A stretch of 64,000 nucleotides of DNA from Bradyrhizobium sediminis (GCF_018736105.1 NZ_CP076135.1:186001-250000), one strand, 5' to 3'. Shown: positions 35,164 to 43,953, counted from the first letter of the stretch. Notes: generated from the letters alone by a model not told the origin. Numbers and translations: made by a program.

Positions 35164-36633
35164 TTACATGTTGTAGGCGCGTTCGGTGTGCTCGGTGATG
35201 TCGAGACCTTCGCGTTCCACCTCGACGGTGGCGCGCAGGCCGACGATCACGTCGACGACCTTGTAGAGGATCGCCGAACCGATGCCCGACCACACCAGCG
35301 TGGTGCCGACGCCCCAGAGCTGCGACGTCATCTGTGCCACGAAGTCATAATCGGCGATCTTGCCGATCGTGTAGTCCATGACGCCGGTGCCGCCGAGGGC
35401 CGGATTCACCAGGATGCCGGTGCCGAGCGCGCCGACGATTCCGCCGATGCAGTGGACGCCGAACACGTCGAGCGCGTCGTCGTAACCGAGTGCGTTCTTG
35501 ATCACGGTGCAGAAGAACAGGCAGACCACACCGACCACCAGACCGAGCACGATCGCTCCCATCGGACCGGCATAGCCGGCCGCGGGCGTGACCGCCACAA
35601 GTCCCGCGACCGCGCCCGACAATGCGCCGAGCAGCGAGGGATGGCCCTTGATGATCCATTCCGCGAACATCCAGGCCAGCGCCGCCGCCGCAGTCGCGAC
35701 GAACGAGTTGGTCATGGCGAGCGCGGCGCCGCCGGAGGCCTCGAGGTTGGACCCGGCGTTGAAGCCGAACCAGCCGACCCAGAGCAGCGAGGCGCCGATC
35801 ATGGTCATGGTCAGCGAGTGCGGAGCCATCAGTTCCTTGCCGTATCCGGTGCGCTTGCCGATCAGGATCGCGCCGACGAGACCTGCGATACCGGCGTTGA
35901 TGTGCACCACGGTGCCGCCGGCAAAGTCGATCGCGCCCTTCTTGAAGATCCAGCCTGCGTCATCCGAGAACGCGGTCTTCGCGGTTTCGAAAGCCGCCGT
36001 CGCCGCGGTCTTGGCAGCGCCGTCGGCTGCGGTTTCCACGGCCTTGAGCGCCGCAGAAATCGCGTCCGGTCCAGCCCAGTACCAGACCATGTGCGCGATC
36101 GGCAGATAGATCAGCGTCACCCAGAGCGGGACGAACAGCGCGACCGCCGCGAACTTCATGCGTTCGGCGAAGGCGCCGACGATGAGCGCAGGGGTGATCG
36201 CCGCGAAGGTCATCTGGAAGCAGATATAGACCAGCTCCGAGATGTTGACGTCGGCGGAGAAGGTCGCCGCCTGGGCATCGAGAATCGTCTTGCCCTCCGG
36301 CGCGATCTTCAGGAACGCCTTGGAGAAGCCGCCGATGAAATCGGATCCGCCGGTGAAGGCGAGGCTGTAGCCGTACAGCGCCCACAGGATGGTGACGATG
36401 CAGACGGTGTAGAACACCTGCGCCAGCACCGAGAGCATGTTCTTGGAGCGGACGAGGCCGCCGTAGAACAGCGCGAGGCCCGGGATCGTCATCAACAGCA
36501 CCAGCACTGTCGACGTCAGCATCCAGGCATTGTCACCCTTGTTGACGGTTGGCTCAGCGTAGGCAGCGGTCGCGGCGAACAGGCCGACTGCGAGGGCCGC
36601 CAATCCCGCGCTATAGGGACGTTTGAACGTCAT
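35164..36633 (-). CDS. amtB: Ammonium transporter AmtB, long form
   Basis: The protein has 489 residues from the ATG at 36631-36633, with AGGAGT before it. A cleavable signal peptide ends at AYAEP. Eleven or so membrane helices follow, with the Amt signatures DFAGGTVVHINAG (pore His) and DDALDVFGVHCIGG (second His of the pore pair). It conducts ammonium and is blocked by its cognate GlnK. A charged/alanine-rich insertion (about residues 195-235, AAL KAVETAADGAAKTAATAAF) between two helices is longer than in E. coli AmtB. It follows glnK by 37 bp. Confidence 0.94.
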   Translation of the reverse strand: MTFKRPYSAGLAALAVGLFAATAAYAEPTVNKGDNAWMLTSTVLVLLMTIPGLALFYGGLVRSKNMLSVLAQVFYTVCIVTILWALYGYSLAFTGGSDFIGGFSKAFLKIAPEGKTILDAQAATFSADVNISELVYICFQMTFAAITPALIVGAFAERMKFAAVALFVPLWVTLIYLPIAHMVWYWAGPDAISAALKAVETAADGAAKTAATAAFETAKTAFSDDAGWIFKKGAIDFAGGTVVHINAGIAGLVGAILIGKRTGYGKELMAPHSLTMTMIGASLLWVGWFGFNAGSNLEASGGAALAMTNSFVATAAAALAWMFAEWIIKGHPSLLGALSGAVAGLVAVTPAAGYAGPMGAIVLGLVVGVVCLFFCTVIKNALGYDDALDVFGVHCIGGIVGALGTGILVNPALGGTGVMDYTIGKIADYDFVAQMTSQLWGVGTTLVWSGIGSAILYKVVDVIVGLRATVEVEREGLDITEHTERAYNM

Positions 36634-36670
36634 TTGGTTTACTCCTGATTGGATAAGGTTGAGCGCGAAA

Positions 36671-37009
36671 TCAGAGTGCCGCGGCATCGGCCTCTCCCGT
36701 GCGGATACGAACCGCATGGTCGAGGTTGATGACGAAGATCTTGCCGTCGCCGATTTGTCCGGTCTTTGCCGCCGACGTGATGGCGTCGATGGTCTTGTCG
36801 ACCTGGTCCGAGGCGACAGCGACCTCGATCTTGATCTTGGGCAGGAAGCTCACCGCGTATTCGGCACCGCGATAGATTTCCGTATGGCCTTTCTGCCGGC
36901 CATATCCCTTGACTTCCGTCACCGTTAGACCGTGAACGCCAATGGCGGTCAGGGCGTCACGGACTTCTTCGAGTTTGAATGGCTTGATGATCGCCATAAC
37001 AATTTTCAT
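36671..37009 (-). CDS. glnK: PII signalling protein GlnK (copy 1)
   Basis: The protein has 112 residues. PII trimers sense 2-oxoglutarate, ATP/ADP and uridylylation state. The T loop has Tyr51 in [12 protein letters not shown], the uridylylation site, and the C-loop signature [12 protein letters not shown] is intact. It lies directly upstream of amtB in the same direction, as in most glnK-amtB operons. A sigma-54-like site is about 105 bp upstream. It is about 80 percent similar by eye to the second copy at 38712-39050. Confidence 0.95.
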   Translation of the reverse strand: MKIVMAIIKPFKLEEVRDALTAIGVHGLTVTEVKGYGRQKGHTEIYRGAEYAVSFLPKIKIEVAVASDQVDKTIDAITSAAKTGQIGDGKIFVINLDHAVRIRTGEADAAAL

Positions 37010-37114
37010 GGGTCCTATCCCCGCTTGGGCCCGGTCCAGACACGACCGGGCGTTCTCGACTGAGGTTCACCACGCGGAGAAGTTCACTACGCGGGCACAG
37101 CCAGCCCCCATAGA

Positions 37115-37130
37115 ATCAAATGCCGTGCCA
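37115..37130 (-). promoter_or_regulatory. Candidate sigma-54 (RpoN) promoter of glnK-amtB
   Basis: The minus-strand sequence TGGCACGGCATTTGAT matches the -24 element (TGGCAC) exactly and the -12 element (TTGC) with A in place of C, at the required GG-N10 spacing. It lies 106 bp upstream of the glnK start. Nitrogen-limited control by NtrC would be expected. Confidence 0.6.
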
Positions 37131-37226
37131 GATCGGCGGCATTCCCTAACGGATTATGAACGCGGGCCTTTTCGCGCTTTATGGGAATTGGTCCGACCTG
37201 CGCTATTCCGCCGCGCCCAAAGGCTA

Positions 37227-37255
37227 GTCATGCCTGATCAAAAATCAGGCATGAC
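37227..37255 (-). terminator. Perfect 12-bp hairpin after amtB copy 2
   Basis: GTCATGCCTGAT and ATCAGGCATGAC enclose a 5-base loop. It lies 62 bp beyond the stop of amtB copy 2 in its transcription direction. No T tract follows on the minus strand, so termination is likely but not certain. Confidence 0.6.
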
Positions 37256-37316
37256 AGACTCCCGACATAATGATGCCCATCGGGAGGGCAAATGGTCGGT
37301 AATTAGGTAGAGACGC

Positions 37317-38627
37317 CTATTGAAGCGCCTCGCCATGCTGCGAAATATCCAGGCCTTCCATCTCCTGCTGCAGCGAAACCCGCAGCGGCACGAAGGCGCC
37401 CACCAGCTTGAGCAGCACGAACGTTACGGCGCCCGACCACAGCAGGGTGACCGCCACGCCGTAGAACTGGATCAGCAATTGTTGCGGATTGCCCTCGAGC
37501 AGGCCGGAGGTCCCGCCGATCGCCGTCGTCGCGAACACGCCCGCGAGCAACGTACCGGTCATTCCGCCGACGCCATGGACCCCGAACACATCGAGCGAAT
37601 CGTCGTAATTGAAGCGCTGCTTGAGGCTGGTGCAGGCCCAGAAACAAAATAATCCGGCGATGATTCCGATGACGACGCCGTGCCAGGGCGCGACGAATCC
37701 GGAGGCCGGCGTGATCGTGCCCAATCCCGCCACCGCGCCGGAGATCATGCCGAGCACCGACGGCTTGCGCCGCGTCGACCATTCGATGGCGCCCCAGGTC
37801 AGCGCGCCGGCGCAGGCGGCAAGGTGCGTCGCCGTGATCGCCATCACCGCGCGCGGACTGGCCGACAGCGCCGAGCCGCCATTGAAGCCGAACCAGCCGA
37901 CCCACAGCATGCCGGTGCCGATCACCGCGAGCGACAGATCGAACGGGGCGAGATTCTCGGTGCCGTAGCCATGACGCCGGCCCATCACCTTGGCCGCGAC
38001 CAGGCCGCCGATGCCGGCGGAGAGATGCACCACGAGGCCGCCGGCAAAATCCAGCACGCCCATGGTGGCGAGGAAGCCGCCGCCCCAGACCCAGTGCGCC
38101 AGCGGCACATAGACGAACATGAACCAGCCGACGGAAAACAGCAGGTAGGCGGAAAACCGCATGCGGTCGGCCACGGCGCCCGCCACCAGCGCTACCGTAA
38201 TGATCGCAAACGTCATCTGGTACAGCATGAACAGCGCTTCCGGGATCGTCTTGGCCGCCGGATTGACGTCGTCCATCTTCATGCCGGCGAGGAACCAGCG
38301 ATCGAGCGTTCCGAGCCAGGGACCGTCGCCGACGAACGCCAGCGAATAGCCGAACGCGACCCAGAGGACTGAAATGATCGCCACGGCGGCAAGGCTTTGC
38401 GCCATCGTCGCCAGCACGTTCTTCTTGCGCACCATGCCGGAGTAGAACAGCGCCAGGCCCGGGATGGTCATCATCAGCACCAGCGCGGTGGCTGCGATCA
38501 TCCATGCGGTGTCGGCGGCGTTGATACCGGATGTATCGGCAAGCGCCGGCGTCACCGGCGATGCGAACAATGTTGCGATCGAAAAGGTCACCGCAGCGCG
38601 CGCTGCGTGACGTGACAGAACCCCCAT
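37317..38627 (-). CDS. amtB: Ammonium transporter AmtB (copy 2)
   Basis: The protein has 436 residues from the ATG at 38625-38627, with GGGGAAA before it. The signal peptide ends at PALADT. The pore histidines are in DFAGGLVVHLSAG and DDSLDVFGVHGVGG. FYSGMVRKKNVLATMAQS and LWVGWFGFNGGSA are family motifs. It lacks the long alanine-rich insertion of copy 1 and is thus nearer the standard Amt length. It is paired with its own glnK copy (84 bp upstream). The two pairs face the same way. Confidence 0.94.
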   Translation of the reverse strand: MGVLSRHAARAAVTFSIATLFASPVTPALADTSGINAADTAWMIAATALVLMMTIPGLALFYSGMVRKKNVLATMAQSLAAVAIISVLWVAFGYSLAFVGDGPWLGTLDRWFLAGMKMDDVNPAAKTIPEALFMLYQMTFAIITVALVAGAVADRMRFSAYLLFSVGWFMFVYVPLAHWVWGGGFLATMGVLDFAGGLVVHLSAGIGGLVAAKVMGRRHGYGTENLAPFDLSLAVIGTGMLWVGWFGFNGGSALSASPRAVMAITATHLAACAGALTWGAIEWSTRRKPSVLGMISGAVAGLGTITPASGFVAPWHGVVIGIIAGLFCFWACTSLKQRFNYDDSLDVFGVHGVGGMTGTLLAGVFATTAIGGTSGLLEGNPQQLLIQFYGVAVTLLWSGAVTFVLLKLVGAFVPLRVSLQQEMEGLDISQHGEALQ

Positions 38628-38711
38628 GATGTTTCCCCGGCCTGTTATCAATATGCGGTTATCAATATGCGGTGTCTTGGAGCACCGCCGTTTGCACGCA
38701 GTGAATGATTG

Positions 38712-39107
<396 letters not shown>

Positions 39108-39127
39108 TCAAATCTGGCATCTTTCTG

Positions 39128-39151
39128 TGCAACTGGCACAAAAAAGTTGCA
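39128..39151. repeat. Inverted repeat upstream of glnK copy 2 and the GYF-domain gene
   Basis: TGCAACT and AGTTGCA (7-bp arms) flank a 10-base A-rich spacer in the divergent gap between glnK copy 2 and the GYF-domain gene. It could be an operator for either gene. Confidence 0.4.
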
Positions 39152-39281
39152 AGTGCCCGGGAAAACATTTGTGGCCGGACGCAAGCGTCCCTGTACAGGA
39201 GGCCGGATCGTCCGCCAGAATGCTCTTTCCGGCGTTCGGGCCATTCGGCGCGCCGCTGCAGCAGCCACCCCGGGGGATGAC

Positions 39282-40169
39282 ATGGCGGGCCGATCCTGGT
39301 TTTACGCATCCGAGGGCCAGCAGCAGGGTCCATATCCCGAGATCCAGCTCCGCGAGTTCATCGCCAAAGGCACGATCAACGCGGATACGCTGGTCTGGAC
39401 CGAGGGCATGGCGAACTGGCAGCGGGCGGGGGACATTCCAGGCCTGGTGTCCGGCGGTGGATTGGCCCCTCCGACTGTTCCGCGACCCGGTGCCCCGCCG
39501 ATCGGCGCTGGCGGCTACGGTGCACCGCTTTCGATCGATTTCGGCATCTGGGAGCTTGTCTGGCGAAGCCTCGTGCTCTTCATCGGGCTCATCTTCGTCA
39601 TCCCGGTGCCTTGGGCCCTGGTGTGGTACATGAAGTGGATCGTTTCCCGCATCCACGTGCCGGGACGTCCGAACCTTACCTTCACCGGCACGGCGCTGAC
39701 CGCTGCTGCGTGGTACTTCGGGGCCATCGTTCTCGCGATCGTTCTTGCCCTCACCGGCATCGATTGGCTGAACAATCTGATGTTTATCGTTCAGTTCGTC
39801 CTGTACTGGCTCTTGATTAAATGGGTGGTCGCGAACCTCGCGTCTAACGGGCAGCTGCTCGGTCTCAGCTTCTCGGGCTCGTTCTGGGCCTATCTCGGAT
39901 GGACCGTTCTGGGGTTCATCTCCATCATCACCATCATCGGTTGGGCCTGGGTCTACGCGGCCCAGACGCGATGGTTCTGCCGCAACATCCAGGGGACCCG
40001 GCGCGAAGTGACCTTCAACGGCATCGGATGGGAGTTTCTGTGGCGCTTTGTCGTGGCCGGGTTGGCTTCCATGTTCATTATCCCGATTCCATGGATGCAT
40101 CGCTGGATCGCCCGCTGGCTGGCGTCGCAGACCGTATTGGTCGAGCGCGGCACGCTCGCCAACGCGTGA
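39282..40169 (+). CDS. GYF-domain (DUF4339) multi-pass membrane protein
   Basis: The protein has 295 residues. The start ATG at 39282 has GGGGGA before it; the open frame upstream is a shadow of glnK. Residues 1-55 form a GYF_2 domain: WFYASEGQQQGPYPEIQLREF and LVWTEGMANWQRAGDIPGL (pieces). A proline-rich linker follows, then about five or six membrane helices resembling the DUF898 type. GYF_2 domains bind proline-rich peptides, so it may recruit partners to the membrane. It converges with tesB, 3 bp apart. The membrane half is not assigned with confidence. Confidence 0.8.
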   Translation: MAGRSWFYASEGQQQGPYPEIQLREFIAKGTINADTLVWTEGMANWQRAGDIPGLVSGGGLAPPTVPRPGAPPIGAGGYGAPLSIDFGIWELVWRSLVLFIGLIFVIPVPWALVWYMKWIVSRIHVPGRPNLTFTGTALTAAAWYFGAIVLAIVLALTGIDWLNNLMFIVQFVLYWLLIKWVVANLASNGQLLGLSFSGSFWAYLGWTVLGFISIITIIGWAWVYAAQTRWFCRNIQGTRREVTFNGIGWEFLWRFVVAGLASMFIIPIPWMHRWIARWLASQTVLVERGTLANA

Positions 40170-40172
40170 GAG

Positions 40173-41036
40173 TTATGATTTCCGTTGCCGCAGCGAGCCT
40201 TCCTGCGCGACGGAAGCCACCAGCGTGCCGTCCTGCTTGAAGATCATGCCGCGGGTCAGGCCACGGCCGCCGCGCGCGCTCGGCGAATCCTGCGCGTAAA
40301 GCAGCCATTCGTCGGCGCGGAACGGCCGGTGAAACCACATCGCGTGATCGAGGCTCGCCGGCATCATGCGCTTGTCGAACAGCGTCCTTCCGTAACGCGC
40401 CATCGCCGCATCCAGCAGCGAGAAGTCCGAGGCATAGGCCAGCGCGCACATGTGCAGCGCCGGATCGTCGGACAGTTTCGACGCGGTGCGGATCCAGACA
40501 TTGATGCGGCCGTCGTCGATCTTCTGGCCGAAATAGCGGCCGAGTTCGACCGGGCGCAGTTCGATCGGGCGGTCGGATTCGTAATAGCGGCGGATGAATT
40601 CCGGCATCTCGCGGAACATCGGCTGTTTGGCCACTTCCTCGGCGGTGAGTTTTTCCGGCGGCGGCACGTCCGGCATCTTGTCCTGGTGATCGAACGCGCC
40701 CTCTTCCTCGACATGGAACGACACCATGATCGAGAAGATCGCGTTGCCATGCTGGATCGCGGTGACCCGGCGGGTCGAATAGCTCTTGCCGTCGCGCAAG
40801 CGCTCGACCTCGTAAATGATCGGGATCTGCGGGTCGCCCGGCAGGATGAAATAGCAGTGCAGCGAATGCGGCAGGCGGCCTTCGACGGTGCGGCATGCCG
40901 CCACCATCGCCTGGCCGATCACCTGTCCGCCGAACACCCGCTGCCAGCTCGTCTTCGGGCTGTTGCCGCGAAACAGGTTCACCTCGATCGGCTCGAGATC
41001 GAGAACGGAAATCAGGTCGATCAGGCCTTTGGACAT
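40173..41036 (-). CDS. tesB: Acyl-CoA thioesterase II
   Basis: The protein has 287 residues, standard length. TesB is a double hot-dog enzyme that hydrolyses medium- and long-chain acyl-CoA. Motifs include RVFGGQVIGQAMVAA, LHCYFILPGDPQIPIIYEVERLRDGKSYSTRRV (pieces) and, in the second hot-dog, SLDHAMWFHRPFRADEWLLYAQDSPSARGGRGL (pieces), with the conserved Asp, Ser/Thr and Gln catalytic set. It is commonly found near glnK-amtB in alphaproteobacteria. Here the GYF-domain gene lies between them. Confidence 0.95.
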   Translation of the reverse strand: MSKGLIDLISVLDLEPIEVNLFRGNSPKTSWQRVFGGQVIGQAMVAACRTVEGRLPHSLHCYFILPGDPQIPIIYEVERLRDGKSYSTRRVTAIQHGNAIFSIMVSFHVEEEGAFDHQDKMPDVPPPEKLTAEEVAKQPMFREMPEFIRRYYESDRPIELRPVELGRYFGQKIDDGRINVWIRTASKLSDDPALHMCALAYASDFSLLDAAMARYGRTLFDKRMMPASLDHAMWFHRPFRADEWLLYAQDSPSARGGRGLTRGMIFKQDGTLVASVAQEGSLRQRKS

Positions 41037-41056
41037 GGCGGCGCTTTCGGTTCGTG

Positions 41057-41160
41057 GTCATTCCGGGGCGTGAGCCAAGCGAACGAACCCGGAATCTCGA
41101 GATTCCCCGATGTGCAATTGCACATCTGAGGTTCGTGCTATCGCGCGTCCCGGAATGACG
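41057..41160. repeat. Palindromic repeat, family A copy 1
   Basis: The ends GTCATTCCGGGG and CCCGGAATGAC are complementary. The middle carries CCCCGATGTGCAATTGCACA and CTGAGGTTCG, which recur in reverse orientation at 43827-43942. It is a dispersed intergenic element. Confidence 0.8.
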
Positions 41161-41255
41161 GACGTAGGGATTTCGCCCTTGTTTCTCTGCCCTGTTTCGC
41201 CCAGCTATAATCAGGTAGCAAGTATAGTTTCGTGACGCGATTAAGCAGGTTCAGC

Positions 41256-42476
41256 ATGTCGGCACAGCGAAGTATTGTCATCGGCGGCGGCGCGTTTGCC
41301 GGGCTGGCGCTGGCGCTGGCGCTGCGCCAGGGTCTCGGCGCCGATATTCCCGTCATTGTCGCCGATCCGGCGCTGGGGCTAAGACCCAGCCGCGATCCGC
41401 GCGCCACCGCAATCGTCGCCGCCTGCCGCCGGCTGTTCGACGCGATCGGGGTCTGGGATGAGGTCGCAGACGGGGCCCAGCCGATAACCGACATGGTGGT
41501 CACCGATTCCAAGCTGGAAGACGCCACCCGGCCGGTGTTCCTGACCTTCGCCGGCCATGTCGAGCCGGGCGAGCCGTTCGCGCACATGGTCGAGAATCGC
41601 CATCTGATCGATACGCTGGTCAAACGCGCCGAGGCCGAGGGCATCGACCTGCGCGCCACCGCGGTGACGAGTTTCGATTCCCGCGCCGACGGCGTCGATG
41701 TGACGCTGGCCGACGGCAGCGTCATTGAGGCGAGCCTGCTGGTGGCCGCCGACGGCGCGCGCTCCAAACTGCGCGAACGCGCCGGGATCGCCACCCACGG
41801 CTGGGACTACGACCAGTCCGGCATCGTCGTCACCGTCGGCCATGAGCGCGATCATCACGGCCGCGCCGAGGAGCATTTCCTGCCCGCGGGACCGTTCGCC
41901 ATCCTGCCGCTCACCGGAAAGCGTTCGTCGCTGGTGTGGACCGAGAAGCGCGCGGAGGCTGCGCGCCTGGTCGCGCTGAGCGAGGACGCATTTCACGCCG
42001 AACTCGAGCAGCGCTTCGGCCTGCATCTCGGCGAGATCAAGGCGCTCGACAAGCCACGCGCGTTTCCGCTCGGCTATTTCGTCGCGCGTTCCTTCATCGG
42101 CGAGCGGCTGGCGCTGGTCGGCGACGCCGCGCATCTAATTCATCCGATCGCGGGCCAGGGTCTCAACATGGGCCTGAAGGATGTCGCGGCGCTGGCCGAA
42201 GTGGTCGTCGACGCCGCGAGGCTCGGCATGGACCCGGGACAAGCCGACGTGCTCGACCGCTACCAGCGCTGGCGGCGGTTCGACACCGTGGCGATGGGGC
42301 TCGCCACCAATTCTCTGAATTTCCTGTTCTCGAACGAATCGACGCTGCTGCGCACGGTGCGCGATATCGGGCTTGGCCTGGTCGACCGCGCGCCGCCGCT
42401 GAAGAGCCTGTTCATCCGCCAGGCCGCTGGATTGTCAGGCGAGGTGCCGCGCCTGTTGAAGGGCGAGGCGTTGTAG
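41256..42476 (+). CDS. UbiH/UbiF/Coq6-family FAD-dependent hydroxylase
   Basis: The protein has 406 residues from the ATG at 41256 (a GTG at 41232 is possible). FAD-binding motif SIVIGGGAFAGLALALALRQG is at the N-terminus, VAADGARSKLRERAGI is the mid NAD(P)H/FAD motif, and LVGDAAHLIHPIAGQGLNMGLKD is the C-terminal FAD motif (in pieces). This is the ubiquinone-biosynthesis hydroxylase pattern. Which ring position it hydroxylates cannot be read from the sequence. It stands alone between repeat elements. Confidence 0.87.
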   Translation: MSAQRSIVIGGGAFAGLALALALRQGLGADIPVIVADPALGLRPSRDPRATAIVAACRRLFDAIGVWDEVADGAQPITDMVVTDSKLEDATRPVFLTFAGHVEPGEPFAHMVENRHLIDTLVKRAEAEGIDLRATAVTSFDSRADGVDVTLADGSVIEASLLVAADGARSKLRERAGIATHGWDYDQSGIVVTVGHERDHHGRAEEHFLPAGPFAILPLTGKRSSLVWTEKRAEAARLVALSEDAFHAELEQRFGLHLGEIKALDKPRAFPLGYFVARSFIGERLALVGDAAHLIHPIAGQGLNMGLKDVAALAEVVVDAARLGMDPGQADVLDRYQRWRRFDTVAMGLATNSLNFLFSNESTLLRTVRDIGLGLVDRAPPLKSLFIRQAAGLSGEVPRLLKGEAL

Positions 42477-42485
42477 CGAGCGAAT

Positions 42486-42547
42486 GGCGAATAGGGAGTA
42501 GCGAATGGAAGTTTCTCTACCTCGCCATTCGCCACTCCCTATTCGCC
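42486..42547. repeat. Palindromic repeat, family D copy 1
   Basis: Perfect 14-bp terminal inverted repeats (GGCGAATAGGGAGT at 42486 and its complement ending 42547) with internal inverted copies of GCGAATGG. A relative is at 49625-49663. It lies in the gap between converging ubiH-type and Trm112-like genes. Confidence 0.75.
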
Positions 42548-42554
42548 TGGTTCC

Positions 42555-42752
42555 TCACTCGATCTTCCTTGCCTCTTCCGGCAGCATGATCGGGATGCCG
42601 TCGCGGATCGGATAAGCGAGCTTTGCCGAACGCGAGATCAGCTCCTGCTTCGCCGCGTCGAACTCCAGCGGACCCTTGGTCAGCGGGCAGACCAGGATCT
42701 CCAGCAATTTGGGATCGACGGTGGATTCAAGGCGTTCGGACGGGGTTGTCAT
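42555..42752 (-). CDS. Trm112-family (UPF0434) small protein
   Basis: The protein has 65 residues from the ATG at 42750-42752. [18 protein letters not shown] and [18 protein letters not shown] are the UPF0434/Trm112 signatures. Only one Cys of the usual CxxC positions is visible (LVCPL). Trm112 proteins support methyltransferases and translation. The long upstream frame (to 43181) is a shadow of the TetR gene. Confidence 0.88.
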   Translation of the reverse strand: MTTPSERLESTVDPKLLEILVCPLTKGPLEFDAAKQELISRSAKLAYPIRDGIPIMLPEEARKIE

Positions 42753-42820
42753 GAATTGGTCTCCGGCTTGGTCTTTCCGATCCCTTAGCATATTGGCCCG
42801 AAACGGGTAGCCGCACCGCG

Positions 42821-43357
42821 CTATCGCAAGGCGAAGCGGACCAGTTCGTCGAGCACCGCCGACTGTCCTGCCGGCGGCAGCGGCTGATCCGACAGCGCGA
42901 AACCCAAAAACGCCCAATAGAGAATTTGCGCACGGGCGCGGGCGGTCTCGTCGGTCAGCCCGGACCTTTTGAGCAGGCTTTCCACATAATCCAGCCGGCG
43001 GCGATCGATGGCCTGCACCGCCGCGCGGGCCTTGGGGTCGATCGCGGCCCAGCTGCGGATCGCCTTCTCCCGTGCCGGCTTGTTGCTGAATGTCCGGCGG
43101 AGCAGCAAGGCCAGGGGGTCGTCGTCCCCGGCCGAAGCCTCCAGGCTGGCAATGATCTGCTCGGCGGAGACTTCGCGCCAATATTTGAGGATAGCGGCGT
43201 GGTAGGCGGCGATATCGGCGAAGTGCCAGTAGAAGCTGCCGCGCGAAACCCCCATGGCCTTCGCCAGCGGCTCGGCCTTAAGCGCCGTGAAGCCGCTCTT
43301 GGCCAGCGTTTTCAGACCCTGATCGAGCCAGTCTTTTGCCGAAAGTTGATCGGTCAT
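42821..43357 (-). CDS. TetR/AcrR-family transcriptional regulator (second)
   Basis: The protein has 178 residues from the ATG at 43355-43357, with AGGACGGGG upstream; MSQDGDM at 43375 is an alternative. The DNA-binding part reads [32 protein letters not shown] (pieces), with the usual YWHF helix end (about residues 20-51). The gene is divergent from a 4-TM protein gene, with two palindromes in the gap, mirroring the TetR/4-TM pair at 24092-25115. The long frame upstream to 43552 covers the neighbour's coding strand. Confidence 0.88.
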   Translation of the reverse strand: MTDQLSAKDWLDQGLKTLAKSGFTALKAEPLAKAMGVSRGSFYWHFADIAAYHAAILKYWREVSAEQIIASLEASAGDDDPLALLLRRTFSNKPAREKAIRSWAAIDPKARAAVQAIDRRRLDYVESLLKRSGLTDETARARAQILYWAFLGFALSDQPLPPAGQSAVLDELVRFALR

Positions 43358-43381
43358 GTCCCCGTCCTGCGACATCTCACC

Positions 43382-43395
43382 ATACACCAGTGTAT
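43382..43395. promoter_or_regulatory. Palindromic operator candidate 1
   Basis: ATACAC-CA-GTGTAT is a perfect inverted repeat in the TetR/4-TM divergent gap. It sits next to a TTGACA (43395-43400) that faces the membrane-protein gene. It shares the ATACA...TGTAT words with the second palindrome 30 bp on. Confidence 0.6.
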
Positions 43396-43424
43396 TGACA
43401 GGCACCAGCGCGCCCGGCATACCC

Positions 43425-43444
43425 TCCATACAGTTATGTATGGA
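43425..43444. promoter_or_regulatory. Palindromic operator candidate 2
   Basis: TCCATACA and TGTATGGA (perfect 8-bp arms, 4-base spacer GTTA) lie 12-31 bp before the ATG of the 4-TM protein gene. This is the layout of a TetR-type operator at the start of its target gene. Confidence 0.7.
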
Positions 43445-43455
43445 AGGATGATCCG

Positions 43456-43815
43456 ATGCGCGACCTCTTGCTGCAATGTTCCGGCGTGGCCGCGATCGCG
43501 GTGGCGCTGATCCACGGGGTGCTGGGCGAGAGGAAGATCTTTGCCAACGCAAGCAACATTACGATTGAACCCAGAGGGCTGCGAACGCTGCTTCGGCTGG
43601 TCTGGCAGGCCGGCACGGTGGCATGGATCGGTGGCGGCGTATTGCTGTTGGCGGCGCCCTGGATGGCGTCGGAGCCGGCGCGGCACTGGATCGTCATAAC
43701 CATGGCAGCGGTGTTTGGCTTTGGCGCGGTGGCCAATGCGTGGGCCAAGCGCGGCCGCCATTTCGGCTGGGTGGCGCTGAGCGCGGTGGTCGCGCTGGCA
43801 GTCGCGGGGTACTGA
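43456..43815 (+). CDS. Small membrane protein of unknown function with four predicted helices (second TetR pair)
   Basis: The protein has 119 residues. Hydrophobic segments lie at about residues 5-20, 48-65, 72-90 and 98-118. Helix 1 leads into IHGVLGERKIF, with His and Gly at the same place as HTFVGG in the 24092-24478 protein. GTVAWIGGGVLLLAAPWM is helix 2. The family is not recognised. Its start lies 11 bp after a palindromic operator, so it is the likely target of the divergent TetR regulator. Confidence 0.75.
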   Translation: MRDLLLQCSGVAAIAVALIHGVLGERKIFANASNITIEPRGLRTLLRLVWQAGTVAWIGGGVLLLAAPWMASEPARHWIVITMAAVFGFGAVANAWAKRGRHFGWVALSAVVALAVAGY

Positions 43816-43826
43816 ATTTCCATGCT

Positions 43827-43942
43827 GTCATTCCGGAGCGCGCGAAGCGCGAACCTCAGATGCGCAATTGCACATCGGGGAATCTCGTCCCGATAATTTC
43901 TGGATTCCGGGTCCACGCAAAGACGCGTGTCCCGGAATGACG
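43827..43942. repeat. Palindromic repeat, family A copy 2
   Basis: The ends GTCATTCCGG and CCCGGAATGACG are complementary. The internal GCGCAATTGCACATCGGGG stretch is the reverse complement of the middle of the copy at 41057-41160. A further word GGATTCCGGGT lies inside. Confidence 0.8.
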
Positions 43943-43953
43943 AAGCTATAGCG

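Larger units (their letters stand above)
37010..37316. other. 307-bp gap between the two glnK-amtB units
   Basis: It contains the promoter region of the first glnK-amtB operon (sigma-54-like site at 37115-37130) and, near amtB copy 2, a strong 12-bp hairpin (37227-37255). No gene is seen. Confidence 0.6.

Noticed and set aside
35188..36648. 486-codon plus-strand frame opposite amtB copy 1
   Set aside because: It is rich in His, Arg, Asp and Gln with no domain, the typical antisense composition of a membrane protein gene.
39134..39151. TGGCAC...TTGCA resembling a plus-strand sigma-54 promoter
   Set aside because: The spacing between GG and GC is 12 bases instead of 10, which sigma-54 does not tolerate, and the downstream gene is not a known nitrogen gene.
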